A DNA stretch of 64,000 nt, taken from Proteles cristata cristata (lineage: Eukaryota; Chordata; Mammalia; Carnivora; Hyaenidae). The notes under the pieces were generated by a model. It was not told the DNA's origin, made no database searches, and worked only from the letters and a program-made list of their open reading frames with translations. Positions 22,326 through 33,296 of this stretch are shown here, one piece after another. Both the position numbers and the translations under genes were made by a program. The stretch lies in assembly GCA_017311185.1 (NCBI GenBank), contig JAESUZ010004921.1:496001-560000 (forward strand). The letters are read 5' to 3'. How positions within the stretch are numbered: the first letter of the stretch is position 1; each line of letters opens with the position of its first letter.

Positions 22326-25300
22326 TTAAGTTCCTCCTAATCCTCCTATACGTGCACACATATGATATTTGTCCTTCTCTGCCTGACTTACTTCGCTCAG
22401 CATAACGCCCTCAAGGTCCATCCATGTTGCTACACATGGCCAGATTTCATTGTTTCTCATTGCCATGTAGTATTCCATGGTATAGATAAACCACATCTTC
22501 TTGATCCATTCATCTGTTGATGGACACTTAGGCTCTTTCCATGTTTTAGCTATTGTGGAGAGTGCTGCTATGAACATTGGGGTACATGTGCTCCTATGCC
22601 TCAGCATTTCTGTATCCCTTGGGTAAATTCCTAGCAGTGCTATTGCTGGGTCATAGGGGAGTTCTATTGTTAGTTTCCTGAGGAACCTCCACACTGTTTT
22701 CCAGAGGGGCTGTACCAGTTTACATTCCCACCAACAGTGTAGGAGGGTGCCCATTTCTCCACATCCTCGCCAGCTTCTAGAGTTCTCTGATTGGCTCATT
22801 TTAGCCACTCTGACTGGCGTGAGGTGGTATCACAGTGTGGTTTTGATTTGTATTTCCCTGATGAGGAGGGATGCTGAGCATCGTTTCATGTGTCTGTTGG
22901 CCATCTGGATGTCCTCTTTGGAGAAGTGTCTGTTCATATCTTCTGCCCATTTCTTCACTGGGTTGTTTGTTTTTCGGGCGTGTAGTTTGGTGATTCCTTG
23001 TAGATTCTGGATATCAACCCTTTATCTGATATGTCATTTGCAACTATCTTTTCTCATTCCGTTGGTTGCCTCTTAATTTTCTGGGTTGTTTCCTTGGCTG
23101 TGCAGAAGCTTTTAATCTTGATGAGGTCCCAACAGTTTATTTTTGCTCTTGATTCCCTTGCTTTTGGGGATGTGTCAAGTAAGAAGTTGCTGCGGTGGAG
23201 GTCAAGGAGGTTGTTTCCTGCTTTCTTCTCTAGGGTGTTGATGGTTTCCTGTCTCACATTCAGGTCCTTGATCCATTTTGAGTTTATTTTGTGCATGGTG
23301 TGAGAAAATGATCTAGTTTCATTCTTCTGCATGTTGCTGTCCAGTTCTCCCAACACCATCTGTTAAAATGGCTGTCTTTTTTCCATTGGATATTCTTTCC
23401 TGCTTTGTCAAAGATCAGCTGGCTGTATACTTTTGGGTCCACTTCTGAGTTCTCAATTCTGTTCCATTGGTCTATGTGTCTGTTTTTGTGCCAATACCAT
23501 ACTGTCTTGATGATGACAGCTTTGTAGTAGAGGCTAAAGTCTGAGATGGTGATCCCTCCCGTTTTGGTTTTATTTTTCAGGATTACTTTGGCTATTCGGG
23601 GTCTTTTGTGTTTCCATACAAAGTTTTGGATAGTTTGTTCTAGTTTTGAGAAGTATGCTGGTGCAATTTTGATTGGAATTGCGTTGAATGTGAAGAGTGC
23701 CTTAGGTAGTAATGACATCTTAAGTATATTTATTCTTCCTATCCATGAGCATGGAATGTTTTTCCATTTCTTTGTGTCTTCTTCAATTTCCTTCATAAGT
23801 TTTCTATCGTTTTCATCATACAGATCTCTTGTATCCTTGGTTAGGTTTATTCTGAGGTATTTTATGGTTTTTTGTGCAGTTGTGAATGGGATCAGTTTCT
23901 TGATTTCTCTTTCTGTTGCTTCATTGTTGGTGTATAAACATGCAACCGATTTCTGTACCTTGATTTTGTACCCTGCAACTTGGCTGAATTCTTGGATCAG
24001 TTCTAGTAGGCTTCTGGTGGAGTCTGTCGGGTTTTCGATGTAGAGTATCATGTCATCTGCGAAGAGGGAAAGTTTGGCTTCCTCTTTGCCAATTCTGATG
24101 CCTTTGATTTCCTTTTGGTGTCTGATGGCTGATGCTAGGACTTCCAGCACTATGTTAAACAGCAGTGGTGAGAGTGGGCATCCCTGTCGTGTTCCTGATC
24201 TCAGGGGGAAAGCTCTGAGTTTTTTCCCGTTGAGGATGATGTTCGCTGAAGGCTTCTCATAGATGGCTTTGATGATATTTAAGTAGGTTCCTTCTATCCC
24301 AACTTTCTGGAGAGTCTTTATTAAGAAGGGATGCTGTATTTTCTCAGATGCTGTTTCTGCATCTATTGACAGGATCATATAGTTTTTATCTTTTCTTTTA
24401 TTGATATGATGTATCACATTGATTGATTTGCGAATGTTGAACCAGCTCTGTAACCCAGGAATGAATCCCACTTGATCTTGGTGGATGATTCTTTTTCTAT
24501 GCTGCTGGATTCGATTTGCAAGGATCTTGTTGAGAATTTTTGCATCCGTATTCATCAAGGATATTGGCCTGTAGTTCTCTTTTTTTGCTGGATCTCTGTC
24601 TGGCTTGGGAATCAGAGTGATGCTGGCTTCATAAAATGAGTCCGGGAGTTTTCCTTCGCTTTCTATTTTTTGGAATAGCTTGAGAAGAATTGGGATTAAT
24701 TCTGTTTTAAATGTCTGGTAGAATTCCCCAGGGAAGCCATCAGGTCCAGGGCTCTTATTTGTTGGGAGATTTTTGATCACTGATTCAATTTCTTCACTCG
24801 TTTTGGGTCTGTTCAGGTTTTCTATTTCTTTCCGTGTGAATTTTGGTAGTGAGTGTGTGTTTAGGAATGTATCCATTTCTTCCAAGTTGTCCAATTTGTT
24901 GGCATATAATTTTTCATAGTATTCCCTGATAATTGCTTGTATTTCTGAGAGGTTGGTTGAAATAAGTCCATTTTCATTCATAATTTTGTCTATTTGGGTG
25001 CTCTCTCTTTTCTTTTGGATAAGTCTGGCTAGAGGTTTGTCAATTTTGTATACTTTTTCAAAAAACCAACTCTTGGTTTCACTGATCTGTTCAATTGTGT
25101 CTTTGGTCTCTATGTTGTTTATTTCTGCTCTAATTTTTACTATTTCTCTTCTTCTACTGGGTTTAGGGCGTTCTTGTTGCTCTGCCTCTAGTTCCTTTAG
25201 GTGAGCTGTTAGATTTTGGACTTGCGCTTTTTCTAATCTCTTGAAATAGGCCTGGAGAGCAATGTACTTTCCTCTTAGCACTGCCTTTGCCGCATCCCAT

Positions 25301-26158
25301 AGATTTTGAATTGTTGTGTTTTCATTTTCATTTGTTTCCATATATTTTTTAATTTCATCTCTAATTGCCTGATTGGCCCATTCATTCTTTAGAGGGTGTT
25401 CTTTAACCTCCATGTTTTTGGAGGTTTTCCAGACTTCTTCCTGTAATTGATTTCAAGTTTCAAAGCATTGTGATCTGACAGTGTGTATGGTAGGATCTCT
25501 ATTCTTTTATATTTATTGAGGGCTGCTTTTGTCCCAGTATGTGATCTATCTTGGAGAATGTGCCATGCGCACTTGAGAAGAAAGTAAATTCCCTGGCCTC
25601 AGGACATAAAGTTCTAAATAGATCCGTCAGGTCCATCTGGTCCAATGTGTCTTTCAAGTCCATTATTTCTTTAGTGATTTTCTGTCTGGTTGACCTATCC
25701 ATTGCTGTAAGTGGAGTATTAAAGTCCCCTGCTATTAGCACATTCTTATCTATAAGCTTGTTTCTGTTTGTGATTAATTGTTTTAGATATTTAGGTACTC
25801 CCATATTCGGTGCGTAGACATTTATGATTGTTAGTTCTTCCTGATGGATGGACCCTGTAATTATTATGGAGTGCCCTTCTTCATCTCTTGTGATTGTCTT
25901 TAATTTAAAGTCCAGTTTGTCTGATATAAGGATCGCTACTCCGGCTTTCTTTTGATTTCCTGTAGCATGATATATATTTCTCCATCCCCTTACTTTTAAT
26001 CTGACGGTATCTTCCCGTCTAAAATGAGTTTCTTGTAGACAGCATATAGATGGATTTTGTTTTTTAATCCATTCTGCTACCCTATATCTTTTGATTGGAG
26101 CATTCAGCCCATTTACATTCAGTGTTATTATTGAAATATGTGGGTTTAGAGTCTTTGT
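22326..26158 (-). pseudogene. L1 ORF2 pseudogene (endonuclease, reverse transcriptase, Cys-rich end)
   Basis: ORF2 normally encodes a protein of roughly 1275 residues that nicks target DNA and copies L1 RNA at the nick. The endonuclease part is open from about 26134 to 25499 and keeps NVNGLN, QETH and GDFN; no ATG is visible at its usual start. A one-base loss near 25527 and another near 25393 shift the frame. The next piece (25413-23284, 709 codons) holds the reverse transcriptase: SPGPDGF (residues 221-227), SIDAETASE (349-357, where L1 usually has AEKAFD), TRQGCPLSP (408-416) and FADD (451-454, bases 24052-24063). An A-run loss near 23287 shifts to a piece ending at a TGA at 23054. A further shift near 22986 and a TGA at 22830-22832 precede the C-terminal Cys/His-rich end ([14 protein letters not shown]). 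Inactive. Confidence 0.93.
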
Positions 26159-26541
26159 ATCTTTTGTAGGGTTGATGTTTGTGGTGGTGTCTCTGGAATC
26201 TTTGTTCCTTGCAACCTTTCCTTCAGAGCATTCCCCCTCAGGATTTCTTGTTGGGCTGGCTTCGTGGTGACAAATTCTTTCAATTTCTGTTTGTTTGGAA
26301 AGGTTTTTATCTCTCCTTCTATTTTGAATGACAGGCTTGTTGGATAGAGGATTCTTGGCTGCATGTTTTTACTGTTCATCACATTGAAGATCTCCTGCCA
26401 TTCCTTTCTGGCCTGCCCAGTTTCAGTAGATAGGTCTGTCACCACTCTGATAGGTTTCCCTTTGTATGTGAGGGCCCTTTTCTCCCTAGCTCGTTTCAAA
26501 ATTCTCTCTTTGTCCTTGTATTTTGCCATTTTTATGATGAT
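26146..26541 (-). pseudogene. L1 ORF1 remnant (C-terminal domain only)
   Basis: The last roughly 130 codons of the L1 RNA-binding protein ORF1p survive: the end of the RRM (HIIIKMAKYKD) and the C-terminal domain (YKGKPIRVVTDLSTETGQARKEW, ILYPTSLSF, FVTTKPAQQEIL). The coiled coil and most of the RRM, about 200 codons, are absent; leader-type sequence joins directly at about 26542. A TGA lies just before HIII where an arginine codon is usual. The ORF1 stop overlaps the upstream reading of ORF2, as normal for tightly packed L1 frames. The clean join could be a deletion or the result of splicing of L1 RNA before insertion. Confidence 0.85.
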
Positions 26542-28248
26542 ATGTCATGCAGAAGATCAGGAGCACACAAACGCACAGGCTAATTCAACTAACATGCAAA
26601 GCGAGAGGGAAAACAAAAAAGTTAAGAGAAAAGATGGAGGAGGAAGGGCGAATAATAGGGAGCATAAAATACATAAAAGAGTCAAAAAGGGGAAAAGAAA
26701 AGGAAAAAAGAGGAAAACCGATGGACAAAGAACGGTTTAAAGCATATACCTGGATTTCCCAGCTACAGTTAAATAGCCGTGTGTATACAGCGCTGGTTGA
26801 AGAGCATAGAGAAAAAGAGAGAAGGCAGGGCGAGACGAGGCAGATTTGGAAATAGAATGAACAGGCAGAAGGGATAAGAAGCTTTTTTCAAAGAGGTAAA
26901 GGGTAGAATATGGTTGGATAGGTGAGAGAAGGATGCTGGAATTATACAGAGAAACTATATAGTCTAATTACTCCTGAGAGAAGTAGCTGAAAAGGTCGGT
27001 AGGTGTAGAATTTACATTTACAGAATGGACTTGTTGTGATTGTTTAAGCAAGCTGGCGACCAGAGTTAATCAGGTCAGTGTTTTGGGGAAAAAAGCGAGA
27101 AAAGAGAAAGAAGAAGAAAAAAAGAGAAAAGAAAGGGAAAAAGAAAAGAAAGAAGAAAAAAAAGGAAAAAAACAAAAAAGGAAAAAAAAGGAAAAAAGAA
27201 AGAGAAAAAAAAAGAAAAAGGGAGGAGGGCACCTCTCAGGCAGGGATGGGCGTGGCGTGATCCGATGCCTCAGGCGGGGGTTCTGCCTTGGCGGATTGTG
27301 GGGAGGAGAGTGAGGTGCTCCAGTCCCTTCTTGAACCCCGCGCTGCAGCTCGCGTTTTTTTGGCGTGTCAACTCCCCATTCCGGGGACGCAGCCAAAGTT
27401 GGTTGCACTCTTCAACCCAGGCCAGTTCCAATCTCCAAATCCCAGTCTGCGCGCCCTGCTGAAATTGCCTTAGACACAGCTTCCCAGGCAAACCCCTCGG
27501 CTATTCCAGGCTCCCTGCTGAGCTCTGAGGGGCGGAGTCAGAATCGCTGCTTCCTTCTCTGGGTCAGGCTGGCGCGCATGCGCGGGGGCTTGCCTGCGGG
27601 GTCCGCGTAGCCCGAGCCCGCTGGAGTGAGGAAAACCGAGTCCCTCTATGGCTCATCACCGGAAACACGAACTCACAGGCAAATTTCCCAGTTTTTAGCT
27701 CTTTGCCTTCCCTCTCGAGTTCCAGCCAGCCAGGAGCGCGGACGCCCCGTGTCTGCGCGGCTCTTTCAGGGGTCCCAGCCGCCCTGGAGCTACAATGGCG
27801 GCAGGCGCGCCGCCGCTCTGAAATCCAACCTCCAGGAGCGGCACAAAGGAGTTTGTGTGCTCAGCCTCCCCCAGGACCAGTTGTCGCGAGGGGACCTGGT
27901 GTGCAGGTATTTGGCAAGTACGGTCTTTCTATGCACTGAGCGGAGGTTTTTTTCCCCCCCAAGCGGAGGTTCTTCTGTTTCGGACTCTCTCCTTTTCCCC
28001 TCTCACTCCCCGTAGAGGGTAGAGGGGGATCGCCTCCCACCCTGGAGTCTCCGATCCCGGCCCAATTTTATCTTCCCCGGTTCGCACTCACGTTAGAAGG
28101 CTTTCTCAGTGGATTCTGCATCCATTTTCTCCCAGCCTCTCAGGTTTTGTAAGGTTTCCAATGGCTTCAGATCTTTTCTGTGTGATGTATGGGCGCGAGT
28201 GCAAGTACAGAGCTCCTTACTTCTCTGCCATCTTGCCCTCCTCTCTCC
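26542..28248 (-). promoter_or_regulatory. L1 5' leader with internal promoter
   Basis: About 1.7 kb of leader. The distal part (about 27230-28230) is CpG-rich, with clusters such as GGCGCGCATGCGCG and GCGGCAGGCGCGCCGCCGC, unlike anything else in the window. It ends with a YY1-type AAGATGGC (plus-strand 28227-28234) near the 5' terminus, where L1 transcription starts in known elements. The inner part is an AG-rich then polypurine stretch on the plus strand. L1 leaders are known to drive RNA polymerase II transcription, often in both directions; whether this copy is active cannot be seen. Frames here (27626-28015 and others) are not genes. Confidence 0.75.
27076..27231 (+). repeat. Long polypurine (A/G) tract within the L1 leader
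   Basis: Roughly 150 bases almost wholly A and G on the plus strand, with AAAAG, GAAAAA and AAGG units, so pyrimidine-only on the L1 sense strand. It may be length-unstable and could adopt triplex structure. Low-complexity Lys/Glu- or Phe-rich frames here are artefacts. Confidence 0.9.
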
Positions 28249-28262
28249 TCCTAAACACTCTT
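28249..28262. repeat. L1 target-site duplication, right copy
   Basis: TCCTAAACACTCTT, partner of 22088-22101 with one mismatch; directly follows the L1 5' terminus. Confidence 0.85.
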
Positions 28263-28563
28263 TAAGGGGAAATTTTAGTTCTCAAGAACAATGTAATGTC
28301 TACACAAGTGAAGAAGGATATATATCTCTAAAACCATCTCTTATATTTGAAAACAGTCCATTATGCTTAAGACTATTGTTTGATTCCTTAAGTGATTTTC
28401 ATTTTAGTCTGCCATTCTATTTCCATGCTGAACTCTATTCCATGATGCAATTCTACTTTATAATTTTTATAAGAAGTCTTTAAAGTCTCCATCTCAGGTA
28501 ATGTTTGATTAAAGCCAAAAGTTACTTTAAGGTACATCACTATTACATAAATTAGTATCCTTA
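28263..28563. other. Unique DNA
   Basis: No gene or repeat was recognised; it continues the sequence left of 22088 across the L1 insertion. Confidence 0.55.
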
Positions 28564-28762
28564 TGGGATGCCTGGGTGGCTTAGTCAGTTAAGCATCCAA
28601 CTCTGTTTTGGCTCAGGTCATGATCTCATGGTTCATGAGTTTGAGCCCTGTGTTGACAGTGTAGACCCTGCTTGGGATTCTCTTTTTCTCCCCCTGTCTC
28701 TGCTTCTCCCTTGCTCGTGCAGTCTCTGTCTCTCTCAAAATAAAGAAATCAACTTAAAAAAA
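28564..28762 (+). mobile_element. Carnivore tRNA-Lys SINE, shortened middle
   Basis: The head ATGCCTGGGTGGCTTAGTCAG is followed by an altered centre that lacks the usual GAGCCTGGAGCCTG block (it reads GTAGACCCTGCTTGGG instead), then a CT-rich part and CAAAATAAAGAAATC. It is probably an older variant. No clear target duplication. Confidence 0.85.
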
Positions 28763-29479
28763 TGGAGGAAGATATGGTAGATATGCAGAAAAACATGAAG
28801 TCTTATTTTTAACCATTTCCACTTCAAATTTTGGGTCCCCCTTCATTCCTTGGGTTTAAACAATGATATTGACTTTCTGTGTATCTTTAAATATATATTT
28901 ATGTTGCTCAATGGCAAGGAATTAAAATGGACTTATTAATTTATTACTGAGCTGGCCATAACTTTGTAACAATATAACTGAATGTTCCATTTTTTTTGTC
29001 ACTTTCAGAGGATTCATATGGAACTACATCTGAAAACAATGCATCATTAGAAAGACAAATGATTTACCCATTGGATGCCCCACTAATTCTCATCTTGCAA
29101 TGGTCCAATGCCTCGGCACTTCTAGACGATGTCACATTAGTCCTCTAGGCAGCTATGAGGTAGGTAAAGTTTTTCTTTGCAAGTCAAGTTCAGTTAGGAA
29201 TCCAAGTAGGGGCTTGGAAGCATTGGTTCTACACATGAAGTATAACCCTTGTTCTTTAATGATGGTGTGTAATCTTGATTACACGAAATAAAATGTATTA
29301 CTAAATATAACATGACAGGTTTGGCCTTAGCCTCACAGTCAACTGGTTTAATGCTCTCAGTAGTCTTACTGAACCAATACACATGACATTACCATGAAAA
29401 TAGGATACTTCAATAAAAGTATTTGGTTCTGAATTTTGAGATGTTAATAAGAGTTGAAAATCATTAAAAAATGTTTCAT
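28763..29479. other. Unique DNA
   Basis: Small overlapping frames on both strands (29100-29382) carry no domain. No repeat was recognised. Confidence 0.5.
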
Positions 29480-29790
29480 TTCTTGTTTATCCATCTTGTA
29501 ACTGAAACTTTCTATCCATTAAGTAGTGATTCCTCATTTCTTCCTTGCCCCATTCCCTGGGCAATCACCATTCTACTTTATGCTTCTATGGGTTTGGCTT
29601 CTTTAGATATCCCAGATAAGTAAAATCATGTAGTATGTGTCCTTCCTTGACTGACTTATTTCACTCAGCATAATGTCTTATCCATGTTTCAACATATGAT
29701 AAGGCTTCCTTTGTTATTTGAAGAGTATTCCATTGTATATGTATACCACATTTTCTTTATCCATTCATTTGTCAATGTACATTTAAAATA
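29480..29790 (-). mobile_element. Old L1 3' end fragment
   Basis: Reversed L1 text: CCATTCCCTGGGCAATCACCATTCTACTTTATG (3' UTR), 'GACTGACTTATTTCACTCAGCATAATG', 'GAGTATTCCATTGTATATGTATACCACATTTTC' and 'TTATCCATTCATTTGTCAATG'. Diverged. Confidence 0.8.
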
Positions 29791-29865
29791 AAACCACCAT
29801 ATGACTCAGCAATTTCACTTCGAGTATTTATCCAAAAGAACTAAAATCAGGATATTGAAAGGGTG
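29791..29865 (+). mobile_element. Inverted 5' segment of the same L1 insertion
   Basis: AAACCACCATATGACTCAGCAATTTCAC then 'GTATTTATCCAAAAGAACTAAAATCAGGATATTGAAA' is forward L1 ORF2-tail text. In an intact L1 it lies just upstream of the neighbouring minus-strand piece. The flip is the signature of twin priming. Confidence 0.75.
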
Positions 29866-30880
29866 ATTCAAGGGTGTAACATCAACACCTAGGGTTACCT
29901 AGTACAGTAATTTCCATAAGAATCTAGGACTGATCTTTATTGAAGGTCAGTTTCTGCTTCATAACTTACAAAGAACTTTCAGGGAAACATAACAAATATG
30001 AGGGGAAAATGCACGAACTATTTTGCTGGTAAAACAGCACGGTTGTGACTACCTTATAACAACTAATAATGGGGAACAATCAGAATGGAGAACGATTATT
30101 TAGTGGGGTACAATAAACAGTATTTTATAAGAGACTTGACTGATTTTTCCTTTGAAGATAAACATATATATCTTTTGGAAAGTGAGGGCATAGACAACTT
30201 CCAGGACTGTCCTAACTGGAAATAGATGCCACCTACTATACATTATCTTCTTCAGAGATTGTTTTCTAAATTTAAATGTGAGAAATACTGTGATATGAGA
30301 TCATCCCCAATGTGTGAAAATAAACATTTCTCTACTGATCCTCACAATATCGCACAGGCTATGAGAGATTCCATTACAGAGAGGAACATACACCAGCCTT
30401 TAGGTTAGAATGCAATTCTCATATCTCTTCAGCAGTGTATACAAAAAATATCTAAAGAAGCTCAAGTGAATTCATTTCATTTTATGTATTTATTTGAAAT
30501 CCTAATTCGTCCTCATATTATTTCATAATGATGGGCATGACAGGCGAAAGTGTTATATATGATTCCATTATTATCCATAGTAAACATCTCTTCAGATGGT
30601 CTACCTGTCATCTCAGCCTCCTAAAACCTCCCTCCTTTCCCACCATTCACATCACCATTATGAAAAGGGACATATGCTTGATACAGCTACAGCCAGCTAT
30701 ATTTGACTGGCCTGGGGAATGGTACCTGACTTCAGCTGGTACCTCAAGTTTTTGGACTTGTGTCAGAGTGTTGAGGACAGACTTGTATGGTGACAGATTA
30801 TGTAGCTTGTAAAATTTGCTGTGGGACCATCTTTAGTACCATTTGCATAAAGCCAATAGTCAGTAAGATAAAATAAAGCT
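29866..30880. other. Unique DNA
   Basis: The 94-codon frame at 30528-30812 has no domain. No repeat was recognised. Confidence 0.5.
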
Positions 30881-31033
30881 AAGACACAGAGAGAAGTAAA
30901 TGAAACAGAGGCACAGGGTTCAAGGTTTTGGTGAGGCAATGAAAGTTTTCTATCGATGGTCACACAACCATTAAGTAGAAGAACCAGCTCTAAAACACAG
31001 GTATTCTCAGTCTTTTCTTTAACTATTCTATCA
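30881..31033 (-). repeat. MIR SINE relic
   Basis: Reversed MIR order: GAAACAGAGGCACAGGGTTCAAGG, 'GTCACACAACCATTAAGTAGAAGAACCAGCTCTAAAACACAGG', then a 'CTTTAACTATTCTAT' end. Confidence 0.65.
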
Positions 31034-31128
31034 GATAAACTCTGAGAAGGTAGAGATGTTTGTCTCACCTTTTTGAACATTCTATACCCAGTTAATAGAA
31101 CACCACTGATGCCCAACAAATAGTATTT
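31034..31128 (+). repeat. L2 3' end, interrupted by a SINE
   Basis: 'AAACTCTGAGAAGGTAGAGATGTTTGTC', 'CTATACCCAGTTAATAGAACACCACTGATGCCCAACAAATAGTATTT' follows the L2 3' consensus order. The final GAGTAAATG part lies right of the SINE at about 31364-31372. Confidence 0.65.
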
Positions 31129-31352
31129 AAAATTTTTTAACATTTATTTAGTTTTTAAAGATGGAGATAGAGCACGAGTTGGGGGGGGGGGAGGGCAGAG
31201 ACAGAGAGGGAGACACAGAATCTGAAGCAGGCTCCACGCTCTGAGCTATCAGCACAGAGTCCGATGCAGGACTCGAACTTAACAAACCGTGAGATCACAT
31301 CCTGAACTGAAGTCTGACACTCAACAGACTGAGCTACCCAAGCACCCCCAAA
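31129..31352 (-). mobile_element. SINE inserted in an L2 3' end
   Basis: Minus-strand tRNA-Lys SINE with a G-run (about 31182-31191) in its purine-rich part. AAATAGTATTT at 31118-31128 and AAATAATATTT at 31353-31363 flank it (one mismatch). Confidence 0.9.
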
Positions 31353-31372
31353 AAATAATATTTGAGTAAATG

Positions 31373-32780
31373 GAAAGCTGTAACATATTCTACTCATATT
31401 ACTAACCAAAATTAAGCTTTTCCATCTAGTCGAAGAGTTGGGAGTAGCAGTACAAGCTATGTAGTAGACACGTGAGGATTTTCTTTACATAAAAATATAA
31501 AACCATCCAGTTTAACACATTGTACTCATAATTAGTAGGCATATTTTGTTACTGCTGACCACACAATATAACTATATGCATACTTATTCCACATGTAGTT
31601 TTTGCATACTTCCTAAAACCCATTTTAATATAAAAATCTTGAAGAATGAGGACATGTAAAGAAATACTTGTTCTGACATTTCATGGGTGATAAACAAATG
31701 TCATCTTATTTCTACTTACACATAGACATATATAACTTATAAGGACATGGACTGCTTCATCCAGTTTTGGATTTCTTACTATTGTTTCTTAATTAATTTC
31801 ATGCTTTTATTGCATGAGTGTTAATGAGTTAATAACTGGTCTTTTTAAAAAGTATCACAAAATAGAAAGGATAGCATAAAAGCATGCCTAATTTGTATAT
31901 TTTACTTCTATGTAAACATGACTACAGTATTTTAATCACAATTTATGCAAACTGTACCATGCACTGGCTAATTTCAAATAAGTACTAATAACGTCTCTAA
32001 AAATGAAAAGACAAAAATGGCAAGAGGCCAAAAATGAAGTGAAAGTTAACGAGCACATGTTAAGACCTGAAAAAAGAAAGACTTTCCCTATTTTGTTGTT
32101 TTTATTGAAAGAAAAATATTGAGATTTCTCCCAGTAAGAACAGTAACATGGAACAAATGAAAGAGATCCAAGGAAGAACTAGACCTGTCTACTAGAAGAG
32201 GCTGTGAAGATCCTGAAAGAGTTACAGAAACTGAGAGGTCCTGTCCCAACAGCAGGTGACTCTATATAGGATGTGTGACAGCAAGAGAAGTATGGCTCAA
32301 GATAAATGAAACAGCTTAAAGGCATCCAGAAAATCCATCAGCAAGATATTCTGATTCCATTCTAGTGACCATAGTTCAGAAGCAGGACTCAATTCCCTCA
32401 GTGTTACTGAACAAGAATGAGGCCATGTTTTAGTACCAGAGAGGGGGTACCAAGATTAGAATCCAGTAAGGAGAACTGGAGCATGACGTGATGATAAAAA
32501 TAAGGCAAAATCGCACTGAGGAGAGCTAGGGTACAAAATCAGAGCAAGAGTGCAAAAAAAGGGAGCGTGTGATGTTGCAAAGGGGCAGTCTGAAGCTCTT
32601 TAAACTTTGCTATTTCTGGTCAAAATGGATCCTAGATAGGTATCAAATGGTCACAATATGAGCGAGAGGAAGAATGTCAGCTAGGGATCCAGGATCAGTA
32701 CCTTACACATTTTTCTTAAATAGACCAGTAAGGGGTGGGTGGCAGGGCAGTCAAGACAAAAATGAGGTAATTTAGCACAC
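31373..32780. other. Unique DNA, no gene found
   Basis: The part at 32040-32700 is purine-rich and less AT-rich than its surroundings, with no open frame of note and no recognised family; it may be an old repeat that I cannot name. Confidence 0.45.
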
Positions 32781-32985
32781 ATATTTATTATTAAGCACGT
32801 GAATTTTAAATTTGATTTTGTCACTCGTTAACTGTATACTCTTAAATCACTTAACTTGAATATGAAATATACATACTTCATTTACAAAATAAGACTAATA
32901 AGACCCTCATAGTTGTGAAGATGAAATTGAGTTATATAATGCATATAACCCTTTACCACAGTACAAACAAACAGTTGCCTATAAC
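32781..32985 (+). repeat. MIR SINE relic
   Basis: GTCACTCGTTAACTGTATACTC, 'AATCACTTAACTTGAATATG', 'CTTCATTTACAAAATAAGACTAATAAGACCCTCATAGTTGTGAAGATGAAATTGAG' follow the MIR core in order. Confidence 0.65.
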
Positions 32986-33296
32986 TAGACACATTGGCAT
33001 ATGTGTACTTACTAAAGGATACTCACCACTTAGGCCTATACCAAAATTCATATAAACTATCAACTAAATAGTAGACTTCAGCAGATTCTAAAATTAGCTA
33101 AGAACCTGCTACAGAATTGTGAATGGGAAACATTAAATATGAATCTTTTTAGGAGATGTAAACTAAATTGAAGATCTTTTATGAATTTTGCTCCTTGCAT
33201 AACCTATTATGTGTTAACTGTTAAAGCAAATATGCTCTCATCCTTAGTAATAGAAGCCTTTAAATTTCAGACATACAATTTTTAAAAGTTAATGTT

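Larger units (their letters stand above)
22102..28248 (-). mobile_element. Near full-length young L1 element (defective)
   Basis: A LINE-1 non-LTR retrotransposon about 6.1 kb long, in the order (minus strand) 5' leader, ORF1 remnant, ORF2, 3' UTR, A-rich tail. The right end carries GGCAAGATGGCAG, the YY1-type start typical of L1 5' ends. The left end has an AATAAA signal (minus strand, at 22136-22141) and an A-rich tail. A 14-bp duplication with one mismatch brackets it, so the 5' end is probably complete. The leader keeps many CpGs, which argues for a fairly recent insertion. It cannot make L1 proteins: most of ORF1 is absent and ORF2 has multiple frameshifts and stops. No later SINE has landed in it. 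Confidence 0.93.

Noticed and set aside
23546..24262. Plus-strand frames of 165 and 70 codons with hydrophobic composition
   Set aside because: They are the antisense strand of the L1 reverse transcriptase region; A-rich coding sequence read backwards gives Phe/Ile/Ser-rich open frames.
26363..27313. Lys/Arg/Glu-rich frames on the plus strand
   Set aside because: They are the antisense strand of the ORF1 remnant and the polypurine tract in the L1 leader; low complexity, no domain.
27626..28015. 129-codon plus-strand frame in CpG-rich DNA, looking like a first exon with a CpG island
   Set aside because: The CpG-rich segment is the L1 leader, bounded by the L1 5' terminus and target duplication; nothing indicates a host gene.
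30763..31143. 126-codon minus-strand frame
   Set aside because: It runs through a MIR and an L2 relic, so it is a chance frame in repeats.
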